Assembly (NCBI RefSeq): GCF_010894405.1
Contig: NZ_JAAIYA010000033.1
Span: forward strand, 62,001-126,000
Direction of reading: 5' to 3'
From: Pyxidicoccus caerfyrddinensis
GTDB taxonomy: Bacteria > Myxococcota > Myxococcia > Myxococcales > Myxococcaceae
DNA length: 64,000 nt
Below the pieces are notes generated by a model, which saw only the letters and a list, made by a program, of their open reading frames with translations, made no database searches and was not told where the DNA came from. Shown piece after piece: positions 17,112 to 25,183 of the stretch (position 1 is the stretch's first letter; each line of letters opens with the position of its first letter). The position numbers were made by a program, and so were the translations under genes.

Positions 17112-17725
17112 GGGCGCGGCTCCATGGCGGAGACATCCTCTCCGCCTGCGAGCATCCTATCCGCTGCCAGGGGCGGCGCGGCTCGTGTGCGTGACCCTCC
17201 TCTCGCCCGGCCTACGGTTCCCGGAGGCATTGCACGCGGTTCTGAGCGCGCTTGTCACGTTCCCAGTGGGAACGCCACAATTGCCGCCGTTCGACTTCGA
17301 CGTGTTCGCGTGCGTGAGATGTGGAGGCAGGCTTGAGGGTGTTGGCGTACGTGACGGCACCCGGTGGGGCACGCGCCATTCTGGAGTCCCTGGGACTGCC
17401 CACGGCGAGTGCAATGCGGACCCCAGCGCGAGGGCCCCCAGGCCGCGGGGTGGTGAGCCACAAGCAGTCGCGCTGCCCCAGAAGCCCACGCCTCTGCTGC
17501 CCCTTGCTGGATGGGCCGCCTGGGCCGGCATGTGTCCAGAGGGGGCTGCACGGCCTCCCCACCGGCTTGGCGTACAGCCTGGGGCCCCCGTCAGCCGCCT
17601 TCTTCGGCTCCTCGGCTCCAGCCCTCTCCCTTAACAGGGCTCCCGTCCCTCCTATACGCAACCTGGACATCAAGGCGCGCGGCGTGCTGCTGTAGCAGCG
17701 GGTCCATGAGCCCCTCTTCCAGGCC
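17112..17725. other. gene-poor stretch containing an IS91 fragment
   Basis: Apart from the IS91-type fragment at about 17285-17415, this 614-base stretch holds nothing I can support. It must contain the promoter of the rightward acetyltransferase gene and of the leftward 16371-17111 gene. Confidence 0.4.
17285..17415 (+). pseudogene. IS91-type transposase C-terminal fragment, frameshifted
   Basis: The plus strand reads FDFDVFACVRCGGRL and then, one frame over, LRVLAYVTAPGGARAILESL followed by GLPTASA. Together these match the C-terminal part of IS91/IS801-type rolling-circle transposases (zinc-ribbon-like CxxCGGRL, then the helix ending ILxxLGLP). Nothing of the catalytic HUH/Y2 region is present. 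A decayed insertion footprint. Confidence 0.6.
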
Positions 17726-18253
17726 ATGGACCTCACCGCCGACCGCGTGAGCGACGCCGACGTGGACCTGTTCCAGCCGCTGCTGGAGTGCTGCGAGGAC
17801 TTCTTCCAGCGCTGCTTCGGACGGCCGGCACGGGAGGACGAGGCGAGGCGGATGCCACTGGAGCGGCCTCCCGGGCTGGGCCCGGAGCGACGCCACCTGG
17901 TGGCGCTGCGGGACTCCGGGCGGAGACTGGTGGGCGTCCTCGAGGGCGTGAGCGACTTCCCGGCCCCGGGCGAGTGGTACCTGGGCCTGATGCTGCTGGC
18001 GCCGGAGGTTCGCGGGAAGGGACGCGGCGAGGCCGTCCTGCGTGGGTACGAGGACTGGCTGCGCCGCGAGGGCGCCCGGCTGCTGAGGCTCGGCGTGTCC
18101 GAGCCGAACCCCGACGCCCACCGCTTCTGGACGCGCGTGGGCTTCCATGACGAGCCACTCCGTGAAGCGCGCGTCCGGCACCGGCGGCCGGAGGAACTGC
18201 TCGTTCCTGGCGGTAGGCCTGTCCCGACGCGCTCGGGCGCTCCCGGAGCATGA
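17726..18253 (+). CDS. GNAT-family N-acetyltransferase
   Basis: A 175-residue cytoplasmic protein with the GNAT acetyl-CoA motif: LGLMLLAPEVRGKGRGEAVL at about 92-111 (the RGKGRGE pyrophosphate loop), preceded by the central strand GVLEGVSDFPAPGEW and followed by GVSEPNPDAHRFWTRVGF, the typical motif B. It probably transfers acetyl from acetyl-CoA to a small-molecule or protein amine; the substrate is unknown. The start codon has no strong ribosome site. The tail after about 155 is Arg/Pro-rich. Confidence 0.8.
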   Translation: MDLTADRVSDADVDLFQPLLECCEDFFQRCFGRPAREDEARRMPLERPPGLGPERRHLVALRDSGRRLVGVLEGVSDFPAPGEWYLGLMLLAPEVRGKGRGEAVLRGYEDWLRREGARLLRLGVSEPNPDAHRFWTRVGFHDEPLREARVRHRRPEELLVPGGRPVPTRSGAPGA

Positions 18254-18255
18254 AC

Positions 18256-18285
18256 TTGACATTCAAATAATTCAGACTGTACGGT
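18256..18285 (+). promoter_or_regulatory. candidate sigma-70 promoter of the NlpC/P60 gene
   Basis: A perfect TTGACA (18256-18261) is followed after 18 bases by TACGGT (18280-18285), a 3/6 match to the -10 consensus, in a strikingly A+T-rich stretch that stands out from its surroundings. The ATG of the NlpC/P60 gene is at 18363. Confidence 0.4.
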
Positions 18286-18362
18286 TAATGCAGTTTTTGA
18301 ACAGGATATACGTGTTTCGAAGGTCGTCCCACCCACGTTGACAAACGAGAGGATGTATCGAA

Positions 18363-19271
18363 ATGCGCTCATCCCGTACCTTCGCGAAGCTGGCAGGCGT
18401 CTCGGCCGCAGTATCGCTCTTCGCGCTTACGTCGCCCGCTCGAGCTGACTATACGTTTTATCGAACTGAGCCGCACACCGGGGCCTGCTGGAACAAGGTG
18501 AACGCGTACGGTGGCGTGTATCAGGTCACCAACAACCTGCTCAATGGAACGGGCTACACCTATACGGCCACGGTGCAGAACTACCGCCCGGGGGTCGGAC
18601 TGCAATCCAGTGAGGCCTACACCGCCAGCCCTGGAGAGTGGAAGGTTGGCGGACTCGTCCACGTGGCAATCGTGCCCAACGACGAGTTCAGGTACTACCT
18701 CAACGGCGCGCTCGTGGCGGGCATCCCGGCCAATGGCATCCCGTACTACATGCAGCATTGCAAGGTGACGACTTCGCCTTCCGTGAAGGTCCGCATGGCG
18801 CTCTCCTACGGCCTCGCGGCACTGGACTCCGTCTACACGGGAGCCTGTGCGGGACAGTATCGATTCGGCGCTGCCCCCTCCACGGGAATATGGCATTACG
18901 GTTCAAGCTGCGGCAGCGGCCAAGGCAACTACTACCAGCCCGCTGGCGCCAGGGGGTTCGACTGCTCGGGGCTGGTGTACAACATGTTTCAGTATGCAGG
19001 CGTGCCTTTCAGCTGGACGTCCTCCACCGCGATGAAGGATGGCATTCCAAAAGTCTCCAAGTCGAGCATCCAGGTTGGCGATCTCCTGGTGAAGTACGGA
19101 CACGTCGCCGTCTACCTGGGCGACGGGGATGGAGATGGCATCCCGTCCGTCCTGGAAGCGACGCCGGAATGGACAAACCCGGATGGCAGCAAGACAGGCG
19201 TCATCATCTCCGATGCCAACAAGTATCTTCAGGACGCTGCCTATACCGCTCACCGGGTACCCGGAATCTGA
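18363..19271 (+). CDS. secreted NlpC/P60-family peptidase or amidase
   Basis: A 302-residue exported protein: signal peptide (VSLFALTSPARA, cut near residue 28), an N-terminal beta-rich domain with Cys42 and Cys133, then an NlpC/P60 domain from about 155. The catalytic Cys201 sits in GFDCSGLVYNMFQYAGV and His247 in VKYGHVAVYLGDGDGDG; the Asp-rich loop after it may bind calcium. Such enzymes usually cut peptide crosslinks of peptidoglycan, here possibly of prey or in its own envelope. The start is supported by GAGAGGA. The gene lies alone behind an A+T-rich promoter region. Confidence 0.85.
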   Translation: MRSSRTFAKLAGVSAAVSLFALTSPARADYTFYRTEPHTGACWNKVNAYGGVYQVTNNLLNGTGYTYTATVQNYRPGVGLQSSEAYTASPGEWKVGGLVHVAIVPNDEFRYYLNGALVAGIPANGIPYYMQHCKVTTSPSVKVRMALSYGLAALDSVYTGACAGQYRFGAAPSTGIWHYGSSCGSGQGNYYQPAGARGFDCSGLVYNMFQYAGVPFSWTSSTAMKDGIPKVSKSSIQVGDLLVKYGHVAVYLGDGDGDGIPSVLEATPEWTNPDGSKTGVIISDANKYLQDAAYTAHRVPGI

Positions 19272-19718
19272 GCAGGCCCTGGTCGGTGTCGTGCCGCGCA
19301 CTCCGCGCGCCAGGGCTCACGTCGCGGGGCCTTCTCGCACGACGCGCTCCGGCGCTTCCGGGCTGGCTCAGGGCACGGGGAGCCCCCCGTGAAGCGAGTA
19401 TCCGGCACGCTGCCCCCCGACGTCGTCGCGAGCCTCTGGAGCCGCCCCGCCCCTGGTGGCGGCAGTTCCTGGACTTCATGGAGCTGTCCAGTCCCGAGGC
19501 GTTGAAGGGCCTCGAACTCGTGCTCGGCCTGCGCGTCATCGGCTTCGGACCGTTGCTGCTGCTGGCGGTGCTGGAGCCTGGCGCGGCGTCTGGCCGGGGT
19601 CCTGGCTGATGGCCGCTTGCTTGCCGTGCCCCCGACCGCCAGCGGGGCTGGCGCCGGCCTGTGACACTTCCTAAATCAAAACGAGACTCTCGCGGGAGGT
19701 CCGTCTCTGGTCGCGCCA
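19272..19718. other. intergenic region with a possible gene remnant
   Basis: About 450 bases. A plus-strand segment at 19442-19590 reads WWRQFLDFMELSSPEALKGL followed by a hydrophobic LELVLGLRVIGFGPLLLLAV; it looks protein-like but has no credible start and may be the tail of a lost gene. No other feature seen. Confidence 0.3.
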
Positions 19719-21221
19719 ATGCCCCAGCCCCGGGTCCCCACGGGCATCGACGGACTCGACACCATCCTCGGAGGCGGCTTGCCCCGCGGACGGATGTATC
19801 TCCTGGAGGGAGATCCAGGCGCCGGGAAGACCACGCTTGCCCTGCAGTTCCTCCTGGCGGGCGAGGCTGCGGGCGAGCGCTGCCTCTACATCACGGTCTC
19901 CGAAACGGCGAACGAGCTGCGGGCCATCGCTGGCTCCCATGGCTGGTCGCTCGACGGGATTGAACTGTTCGACCTGCAGGCCGCGGAGGAGCACCTGCGC
20001 TTCGGCCCGCCCTATACGCTCTTCCATCCGTCGGAGCTGGAGCTGGCGGAGACGACGCAGGCCATCCTCGACCGGATCGACGCGGCGCGACCCGACCGCA
20101 TCTGCTTCGACTCGCTCTCGGAGGTGCGGCTGCTTTCCAGGGATTCGCTACGGTTCCGCCGGCAGGTCCTGGCGCTCAAGCGCGCCCTCGCCGATCGCAA
20201 CTGCACCGCGCTGATGCTCGACTACCGGTTCCAGCCAGGCGAGACCCCCATCGAGAGCATCGTCCACGGTGTGCTCACCCTTGAGAACCTGACCATCGAA
20301 TTCGGTGGCCAGCGTCGGCGGCTGCTCGTCAAGAAGATGCGGGCGATCGACTTCCGCGCCGGCGCCCATGAATACCGGATCTCCACCGGCGGCATCGAAG
20401 TCTACCCTCGCATCGTCGCGGCGGAGAGCCGGGTGGAGTACGAGCCGCGCGCCTTCGCCAGTGGGGTCGAGGGACTCGACGAGCTCCTGGGCGGCGGCGT
20501 CTCCACGGGAACCGGAACCATGTTGCTCGGCCCCTCCGGCGTGGGCAAGAGCACGCTGGCTGCGAGCTGGGCGCTGGCCGCCGCGGAGCGTGGCGAGCGG
20601 GCAGTCGTCTACCTCTTCGACGAGACGCCCGCCACGTGGACCCTCCGCATGCGCGGCCTGGGCCTGGATCCGGAGCGTCACCTCGCGGAGGGCACCATCC
20701 GGCTCGGGTCGCTCGATCCGGCGGAGATGGGACCGGGCGAGTTCGCGCGTCTGGCTCAGAAAGAGGCGGTCGAGCAACGGGCCCGGGTGGTGGTCCTCGA
20801 CAGCCTCAACGGCTACCTCGCCAGCATGCCCGCGGAGCGCTTCCTCGCGCTCCATCTCCACGAGCTGCTGGTGATGCTCAACCACCACGAAATCGTGACC
20901 ATCCTGGTGATGGGGCAGCACGGCCTCCTCGGGGATGACGTCCAGTCGCCCGTGGACCTGAGCTACCTGGCGGACACGGTGGTGCTGCTGCGCTATTTCG
21001 AGGTGAAGGGGAGGGTTCGCAAGGCGCTCTCGGTGGTGAAGAAGCGCACCGGTCCCCACGAGCGCACCATTCGCGAGCTCCGGCTCTCCAGCGAGCACGG
21101 CATCGTCGTGGGCGAGAGTCTCTCCGCCTTCCAAGGCATTCTCAGCGGCCACCTGACCTGGATGGGCGAAGAGGCGCGGCTCCTCGACGGCTTCGGCGAT
21201 GGCGAGACAGTCCATGGCTGA
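19719..21221 (+). CDS. KaiC-like double RecA-fold ATPase
   Basis: A 500-residue cytoplasmic protein with two KaiC/RadA-type ATPase domains. Domain 1 has the P-loop GDPGAGKT at 31-38 and a Walker B around CFDSLSE (Asp131). Domain 2 has GPSGVGKS at 271-278 and VVVLDSLNGY. Each domain begins with the KaiC-type signature GIDGLDTILGGGLPRG or GVEGLDELLGGGV. KaiB and KaiA are absent, so this is the non-clock KaiC-like class found next to histidine kinases, probably acting in signalling. The following kinase gene overlaps its 3' end, so the two are translationally linked and likely work together. Confidence 0.9.
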   Translation: MPQPRVPTGIDGLDTILGGGLPRGRMYLLEGDPGAGKTTLALQFLLAGEAAGERCLYITVSETANELRAIAGSHGWSLDGIELFDLQAAEEHLRFGPPYTLFHPSELELAETTQAILDRIDAARPDRICFDSLSEVRLLSRDSLRFRRQVLALKRALADRNCTALMLDYRFQPGETPIESIVHGVLTLENLTIEFGGQRRRLLVKKMRAIDFRAGAHEYRISTGGIEVYPRIVAAESRVEYEPRAFASGVEGLDELLGGGVSTGTGTMLLGPSGVGKSTLAASWALAAAERGERAVVYLFDETPATWTLRMRGLGLDPERHLAEGTIRLGSLDPAEMGPGEFARLAQKEAVEQRARVVVLDSLNGYLASMPAERFLALHLHELLVMLNHHEIVTILVMGQHGLLGDDVQSPVDLSYLADTVVLLRYFEVKGRVRKALSVVKKRTGPHERTIRELRLSSEHGIVVGESLSAFQGILSGHLTWMGEEARLLDGFGDGETVHG

Positions 21222-22386
21222 TGCCCGCGAAGAGCGGGTGTTGCTCCTCACTCCCACCGGCCAGGACGCGGCGCTCGCCACCCGCCTGCTGCAAGGTGAG
21301 GGCATCTCGGCAGCGGCGTGTACCGACACGGAGGCCCTCTTCCGGTGCATGGGCGAGGGGGCCGGCGCAATCCTCGTTGCGGAGGAAGCGCTGACGCCCG
21401 CGGCCATCGAGCGGCTGGTGGCCTGGGTCAAGGCTCAGCCGCCGTGGTCCGATATGCCGTTGGTTCTGCTCACCTTCGCGGAGGACAGCATGACGGAGGC
21501 GCTCTTTACCGCCCTCGTGCCTCACGCCAACCTGACGCTGATCGAGCGACCCACGAACTCCGCGGTGCTGCTGGCCGCGCTGCGCTCCGCCTTGCGCGCG
21601 CGGCGCCGGCAGTACCAGGTGCAACAGCTGCTCGCCGAGCTGGCGGAGGCTGATAAACGCAAGGGCGACTTCATGGCGCTCCTGGGCCACGAGGTGCGCA
21701 ACCCGCTCTCCGCCATCAAGGCGGCGGTGGCGACCCTCCAGCGCCGCGCCCAGGATGCTGCTCAGGAGCGGATGAGCGGCCTCATCAACAGACAGACCGA
21801 CATCATCTCCCGGCAGATCGATGACCTGCTGGAGATGTCCCGCATCGCTCGCGGAAAGCTCACGCTCCAGCCCGAGCCGACGGAGCTCACGGCGCTCACC
21901 GCCGAGGTCGTGCGGAGCCTGCAGCTCCGTGCAGACGTCCGCGAGCGGAGCCTGCGGCTCGACTTGCCCGCGAAGCCCCTGGTCGCACGGGTGGACCCCA
22001 TCCGGTATGAACAGATCCTCATCAACCTCCTGACCAACGCGCTCAAGTACACGCCGCCTCCCGGCGACATCCGCCTCTCGCTCGAACAGGACGGCAACGA
22101 GGCGGTCGTGCGCGTCCGCGACGAGGGGATGGGGCTCGAACCCGAGCAACTGCTTCGCATCTTCGAGGCCTTCTCGCAGGTCGAAACGGCGCGCGCCATG
22201 TCCCAGGGGGGCCTGGGGCTCGGGCTGCCACTGGTGCGCAGCCTGGTCGAGCTCCACGGCGGCACCATCACCGCCCGCAGCGACGGGTTGGGCAAGGGCA
22301 GCGAATTCGAGGTCCGTCTGCCGCTCGAGCCAGGACCGGAGCGGGCCGGAGAAGCGCCAGTGCTCAGCCAGGCGCATACGCCTTAG
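21199..22386 (+). CDS. hybrid-type sensor histidine kinase with degenerate receiver domain
   Basis: A 395-residue soluble kinase. Residues 12-130 look like a receiver domain, but the expected phosphoacceptor position reads ILVAEEALTP without Asp, so it is a pseudo-receiver. A helix leads to the HisKA domain with the H-box GHEVRNPLSAI (His164), then a HATPase_c domain with NLLTNALKY, DEGMGLE and GGLGLGLPLV. There is no transmembrane segment, so it senses an internal cue, perhaps through the KaiC-like partner. The frame starts inside the KaiC-like gene; a second start at 21214 would leave an 8-base overlap. Its stop overlaps the stop of the convergent lectin/dehydrogenase gene by 3 bases. Confidence 0.88.
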   Translation: MARQSMADAREERVLLLTPTGQDAALATRLLQGEGISAAACTDTEALFRCMGEGAGAILVAEEALTPAAIERLVAWVKAQPPWSDMPLVLLTFAEDSMTEALFTALVPHANLTLIERPTNSAVLLAALRSALRARRRQYQVQQLLAELAEADKRKGDFMALLGHEVRNPLSAIKAAVATLQRRAQDAAQERMSGLINRQTDIISRQIDDLLEMSRIARGKLTLQPEPTELTALTAEVVRSLQLRADVRERSLRLDLPAKPLVARVDPIRYEQILINLLTNALKYTPPPGDIRLSLEQDGNEAVVRVRDEGMGLEPEQLLRIFEAFSQVETARAMSQGGLGLGLPLVRSLVELHGGTITARSDGLGKGSEFEVRLPLEPGPERAGEAPVLSQAHTP

Positions 22387-24482
22387 TTGCCGAGCAACAC
22401 GCGGTAGAGCGTCTCGTTGCTGTTGTTGGGGATGCTGTCCTTGTCTCCCACGTTGCTCGTGGTGAGCCAGAGGTTGCCATCCACGGACGGCTCGACGGTG
22501 CGCAGCCGCCCATACGTTCCGACGAAGTACGGCGTCACGTTGGTGAGGCTCGTGCCGGAGATGACTTCCCGGTACAGCCGCGTGCCGCGCTGGCACGCCA
22601 CGTAGAGCACATCCCGCACGATGGCGATGCCACTGCACGAGCCCTCGGCCGTGGAATACGTCTGCTTGGGCGCGAGGTAGCCCGCCGTCGCGCAGCCGCT
22701 ACCGCTCTGAGACACCGTGCCCTCGCAGTCGGGCCAGCCGTAGTTGCCGCCCTTCACGATGAGGTTGGTCTCATCCATCACCGAGTTTCCGAACTCCTGC
22801 TCCCAGAGCCGGCCGGCCGAGTCGAAGGCCAGCCCCTGCGGATTGCGGTGGCCATAGCTCCAGACGAGGTTTCCGAACGGATTGTCGCTGGGAATGGTGC
22901 CGTCCGGGTTGAGGCGCAGCACCTTGCCCGCGAGGTTCGAGGTGTTCTGGGAGTTGGCTCCGTTCTGCGCATCACCGGTGCTTGCATACAGCTTGCCGTC
23001 CGGGCCCCAGCGCAGGCGGCCGCCGTTGTGGAACTTGTTGCGCAGCAATCCCTGCACCAGCACCTGCTCGCTCGCGAGGTCGAGCGTGAAGCCCGCGGTG
23101 ACCTGGATGCGCACGATGCGGTTGTCCGTGGGCGACGTGTGCATGATGTACAGCCAGCGGTCCGTGGCGAAAGACGGCGAGACGGCGAGCCCGAGCAGGC
23201 CGCCTTCCCCGTCCGTGCTCTGCACGTTGGGCACCGTGCCGAGCGTCGTCTTCGCGCCCGTCACGGGATTCAAGCGCACGATGTCCTGCGCATCCCGGCG
23301 GCTGTAGAGCACCGTCCCGTCCGCGAGCGGAACCAGTCCCCACGGGATGTCCGTGTCCGTGGTGACCTGCGTCACCGAGCAGATGGGGTTCGCACAGGCC
23401 GCGCCCGTGGTGAGTGAGAGCGCGTTGCTCGGAGTGGACACATTGCCCTGGGCGTCACGGGCGACGACTGTATAGGTATAGGCCGTGCTCGCCGCGAGCC
23501 CGCTGTCCGCGTAGGTGGTGCCCGTCGCGGTTCCCACCTTGGTGCCATTGCGGAGCACGTCGTAGCCGGTGACACCCACATTGTCCGTCGAGCCCGTCCA
23601 GCTCAGCGTCACGCTCGTTCCAGACGCGGTGCCCGTCAGCTGCGTCGGTGCCGTCGGGGGCGTGGTGTCCGCCTGGCACTGCGGCGGCGTCAACGGCAGC
23701 GTGGGGCTCGCCTGTGAGACATTGCCCGCGGCGTCGCGCGCGTTCACGTACAGGCCCCAGGTGGCACCCGGAACCACGGTGAGCGACGTCGAGCGCGCGC
23801 TGCCGTCCACGGACTTCATCTGCTGCCCGTCGTGGTAGATGTCGTAGAAGGCGACGCCGACGTTGTCCGTCGAGCCCGTCCAGCTCAGCGTCACCGAGTT
23901 GCAGGTGAGGTTGCTCGTCACCAGGTTGCCAGGCGGCGTGGGCGCCTGCGTGTCCGGGGCCGCGGGCCGGGACCACTTCTGGTTCGTCTGTCCATTGCAG
24001 TCCCAGACGATGACCGGCGTCCCGTCCGCGGTCTTCGCGCCCTCCACATCCAGGCACAGGCCGCTCGCCGTGTGGACCACGGCGCCGTTCGCGTTGAGCG
24101 TCCACTTCTGCGCCGGCAGGCCGGTGCACGTGGCGATGACCGCGCGTGTCCCCTGGGCCGTCTGACCCGAGGCCGTGTCCACGCACAGCGCGTTGTCGTA
24201 GGTACGCAGCTCGCCCGCGGCGGTGAAGGTGAAGGCCTGGTTGATGCGGCCGTGGCAGCCGTAGAGCTGCAGCCCTGCTCCAGGCGTGCGGCTCTCCGCC
24301 TGCACGTCGAGACACCGGCCGCTCGCCGCACTCACGAGCGGCTCGCCCGCGAAGAGCGCCGCGCTCCGGGCTTCCGGCTCGGGTGACTCGGATACGGTGC
24401 CGGGACCGCAGGCTGCCGTCAGCCACAGGGTGGAAACGCCGAGCCACTTCCTCAGTAGGACTCGCTGTGTACGACCGTGCAT
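22383..24482 (-). CDS. lipoprotein with ricin-B lectin, two FN3 and sugar-dehydrogenase domains
   Basis: A 699-residue predicted lipoprotein (lipobox LTAAC after MHGRTQRVLLRKWLGVSTLW). Start 24482 has a GGAGGCG site. Residues about 40-175 are a ricin-B-type lectin with repeated QxW-like units (NQAFTF, AQKWTL, NQKWSR). Two fibronectin type III domains follow, each containing VTLSWTGSTDNVGV. From about 355 the protein is a glucose/sorbosone dehydrogenase-type beta-propeller (PQQ-dependent sugar dehydrogenase family) with WGLVPLADGTVLYSRR, GEGGLLGLAVSP, HNGGRLRWGPDGKLY and YGHRNPQGLAFD. It probably binds a polysaccharide and oxidises a sugar outside the cytoplasm, but cofactor and activity are inferred from family only. 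Confidence 0.88.
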   Translation of the reverse strand: MHGRTQRVLLRKWLGVSTLWLTAACGPGTVSESPEPEARSAALFAGEPLVSAASGRCLDVQAESRTPGAGLQLYGCHGRINQAFTFTAAGELRTYDNALCVDTASGQTAQGTRAVIATCTGLPAQKWTLNANGAVVHTASGLCLDVEGAKTADGTPVIVWDCNGQTNQKWSRPAAPDTQAPTPPGNLVTSNLTCNSVTLSWTGSTDNVGVAFYDIYHDGQQMKSVDGSARSTSLTVVPGATWGLYVNARDAAGNVSQASPTLPLTPPQCQADTTPPTAPTQLTGTASGTSVTLSWTGSTDNVGVTGYDVLRNGTKVGTATGTTYADSGLAASTAYTYTVVARDAQGNVSTPSNALSLTTGAACANPICSVTQVTTDTDIPWGLVPLADGTVLYSRRDAQDIVRLNPVTGAKTTLGTVPNVQSTDGEGGLLGLAVSPSFATDRWLYIMHTSPTDNRIVRIQVTAGFTLDLASEQVLVQGLLRNKFHNGGRLRWGPDGKLYASTGDAQNGANSQNTSNLAGKVLRLNPDGTIPSDNPFGNLVWSYGHRNPQGLAFDSAGRLWEQEFGNSVMDETNLIVKGGNYGWPDCEGTVSQSGSGCATAGYLAPKQTYSTAEGSCSGIAIVRDVLYVACQRGTRLYREVISGTSLTNVTPYFVGTYGRLRTVEPSVDGNLWLTTSNVGDKDSIPNNSNETLYRVLLGN

Positions 24483-24829
24483 GGAACGCCTCCGTCTCGC
24501 CAGCCGACTGGCGGAGGGGCGCTCATACTCCTCGGCGCATACGCCCGGTTGCTCCGTGCTCTCCGTTATTTCGAGACTGTGAGACAGTGGAAACTGCGTT
24601 GCGGTTGTTTCCGGCAGGCGGACAGGCGAGACGCACGAAGTGCGTGGCGCCGTCCCACGCGTGAGGTTCTGCATCGGGGCGGCGAGCGGGTCGGGCCCTG
24701 CCAAGGACACCTCGAGCGGGAGACCCGCGAAAAAGGGCAACCCGAGATTCGCGGTGTCCATTTCTTCCCTCACGTGGTGTAGTCGCGAGCCGCCGGGCGT
24801 CACCTGCGGGCAGGAGCGCGCACCTCTCG
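24483..24829. other. divergent promoter region of lectin gene and the 24.8-33.3 kb operon
   Basis: About 350 bases with no gene. It separates the leftward lectin/dehydrogenase gene from the rightward operon, so it must hold promoters for both. It includes a sigma-54-like GG-N10-GC element at 24588-24602. Confidence 0.4.
24588..24602 (+). promoter_or_regulatory. candidate sigma-54 promoter element
   Basis: TGGAAACTGCGTTGC keeps the invariant GG and GC with ten bases between them and matches TGG...TTGC of the -24/-12 consensus. It points toward the operon that begins at 24830, about 230 bases downstream. A single match of this length can occur by chance. Confidence 0.25.
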
Positions 24830-25180
24830 ATGTTCGTCATTCGCCGCTCTCAGATGGCTGTGCTCGAACAGGCTGCGCTCGACAACGTGGACGCGCGCGT
24901 CGGCGAGCTGCTGCGCCGCGCGTTCCCGACGGCGGCGGCGGCAACACCCGAGGAGCTTGCCCTGTTCGTCGCGCGCGCGTCGCAGGACGCCGAGCGCCTC
25001 GGCTTCACGTCGCCGCAGCAGGTCTGCATGTATGCCGCCGTCGCGTGGGCGCTGGGCGCCGACTTCGTGACGCGGCATCGGCTCGACGCGCCCGACGGCC
25101 TGCTGTCCGCGCGCTTCTCTTCGGAGGAGAAGATGCGTGCCCTCGAGCAACTCCTAACGGCTGCGCTGCCAGGAGCGTGA
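24830..25180 (+). CDS. small helical protein, first gene of the MBL/trypsin/PKMT operon
   Basis: Encodes 116 residues, all-helical by appearance, without signal peptide or membrane segment. The core RLGFTSPQQVCMYAAVAWAL and the C-terminal SSEEKMRALEQLL recall a family of small helical proteins encoded beside type VI secretion effectors (a pattern of G-[LF]-T-x-x-x-V, Y, LG-x-x-F, then an EEKM-like helix). That resemblance is from memory and needs a profile search. The next gene starts 3 bases after its stop, so they are cotranscribed; a chaperone, adaptor or immunity role for the giant protein is plausible. Met9 (24854) is an alternative start. Confidence 0.65.
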   Translation: MFVIRRSQMAVLEQAALDNVDARVGELLRRAFPTAAAATPEELALFVARASQDAERLGFTSPQQVCMYAAVAWALGADFVTRHRLDAPDGLLSARFSSEEKMRALEQLLTAALPGA

Positions 25181-25183
25181 CGG

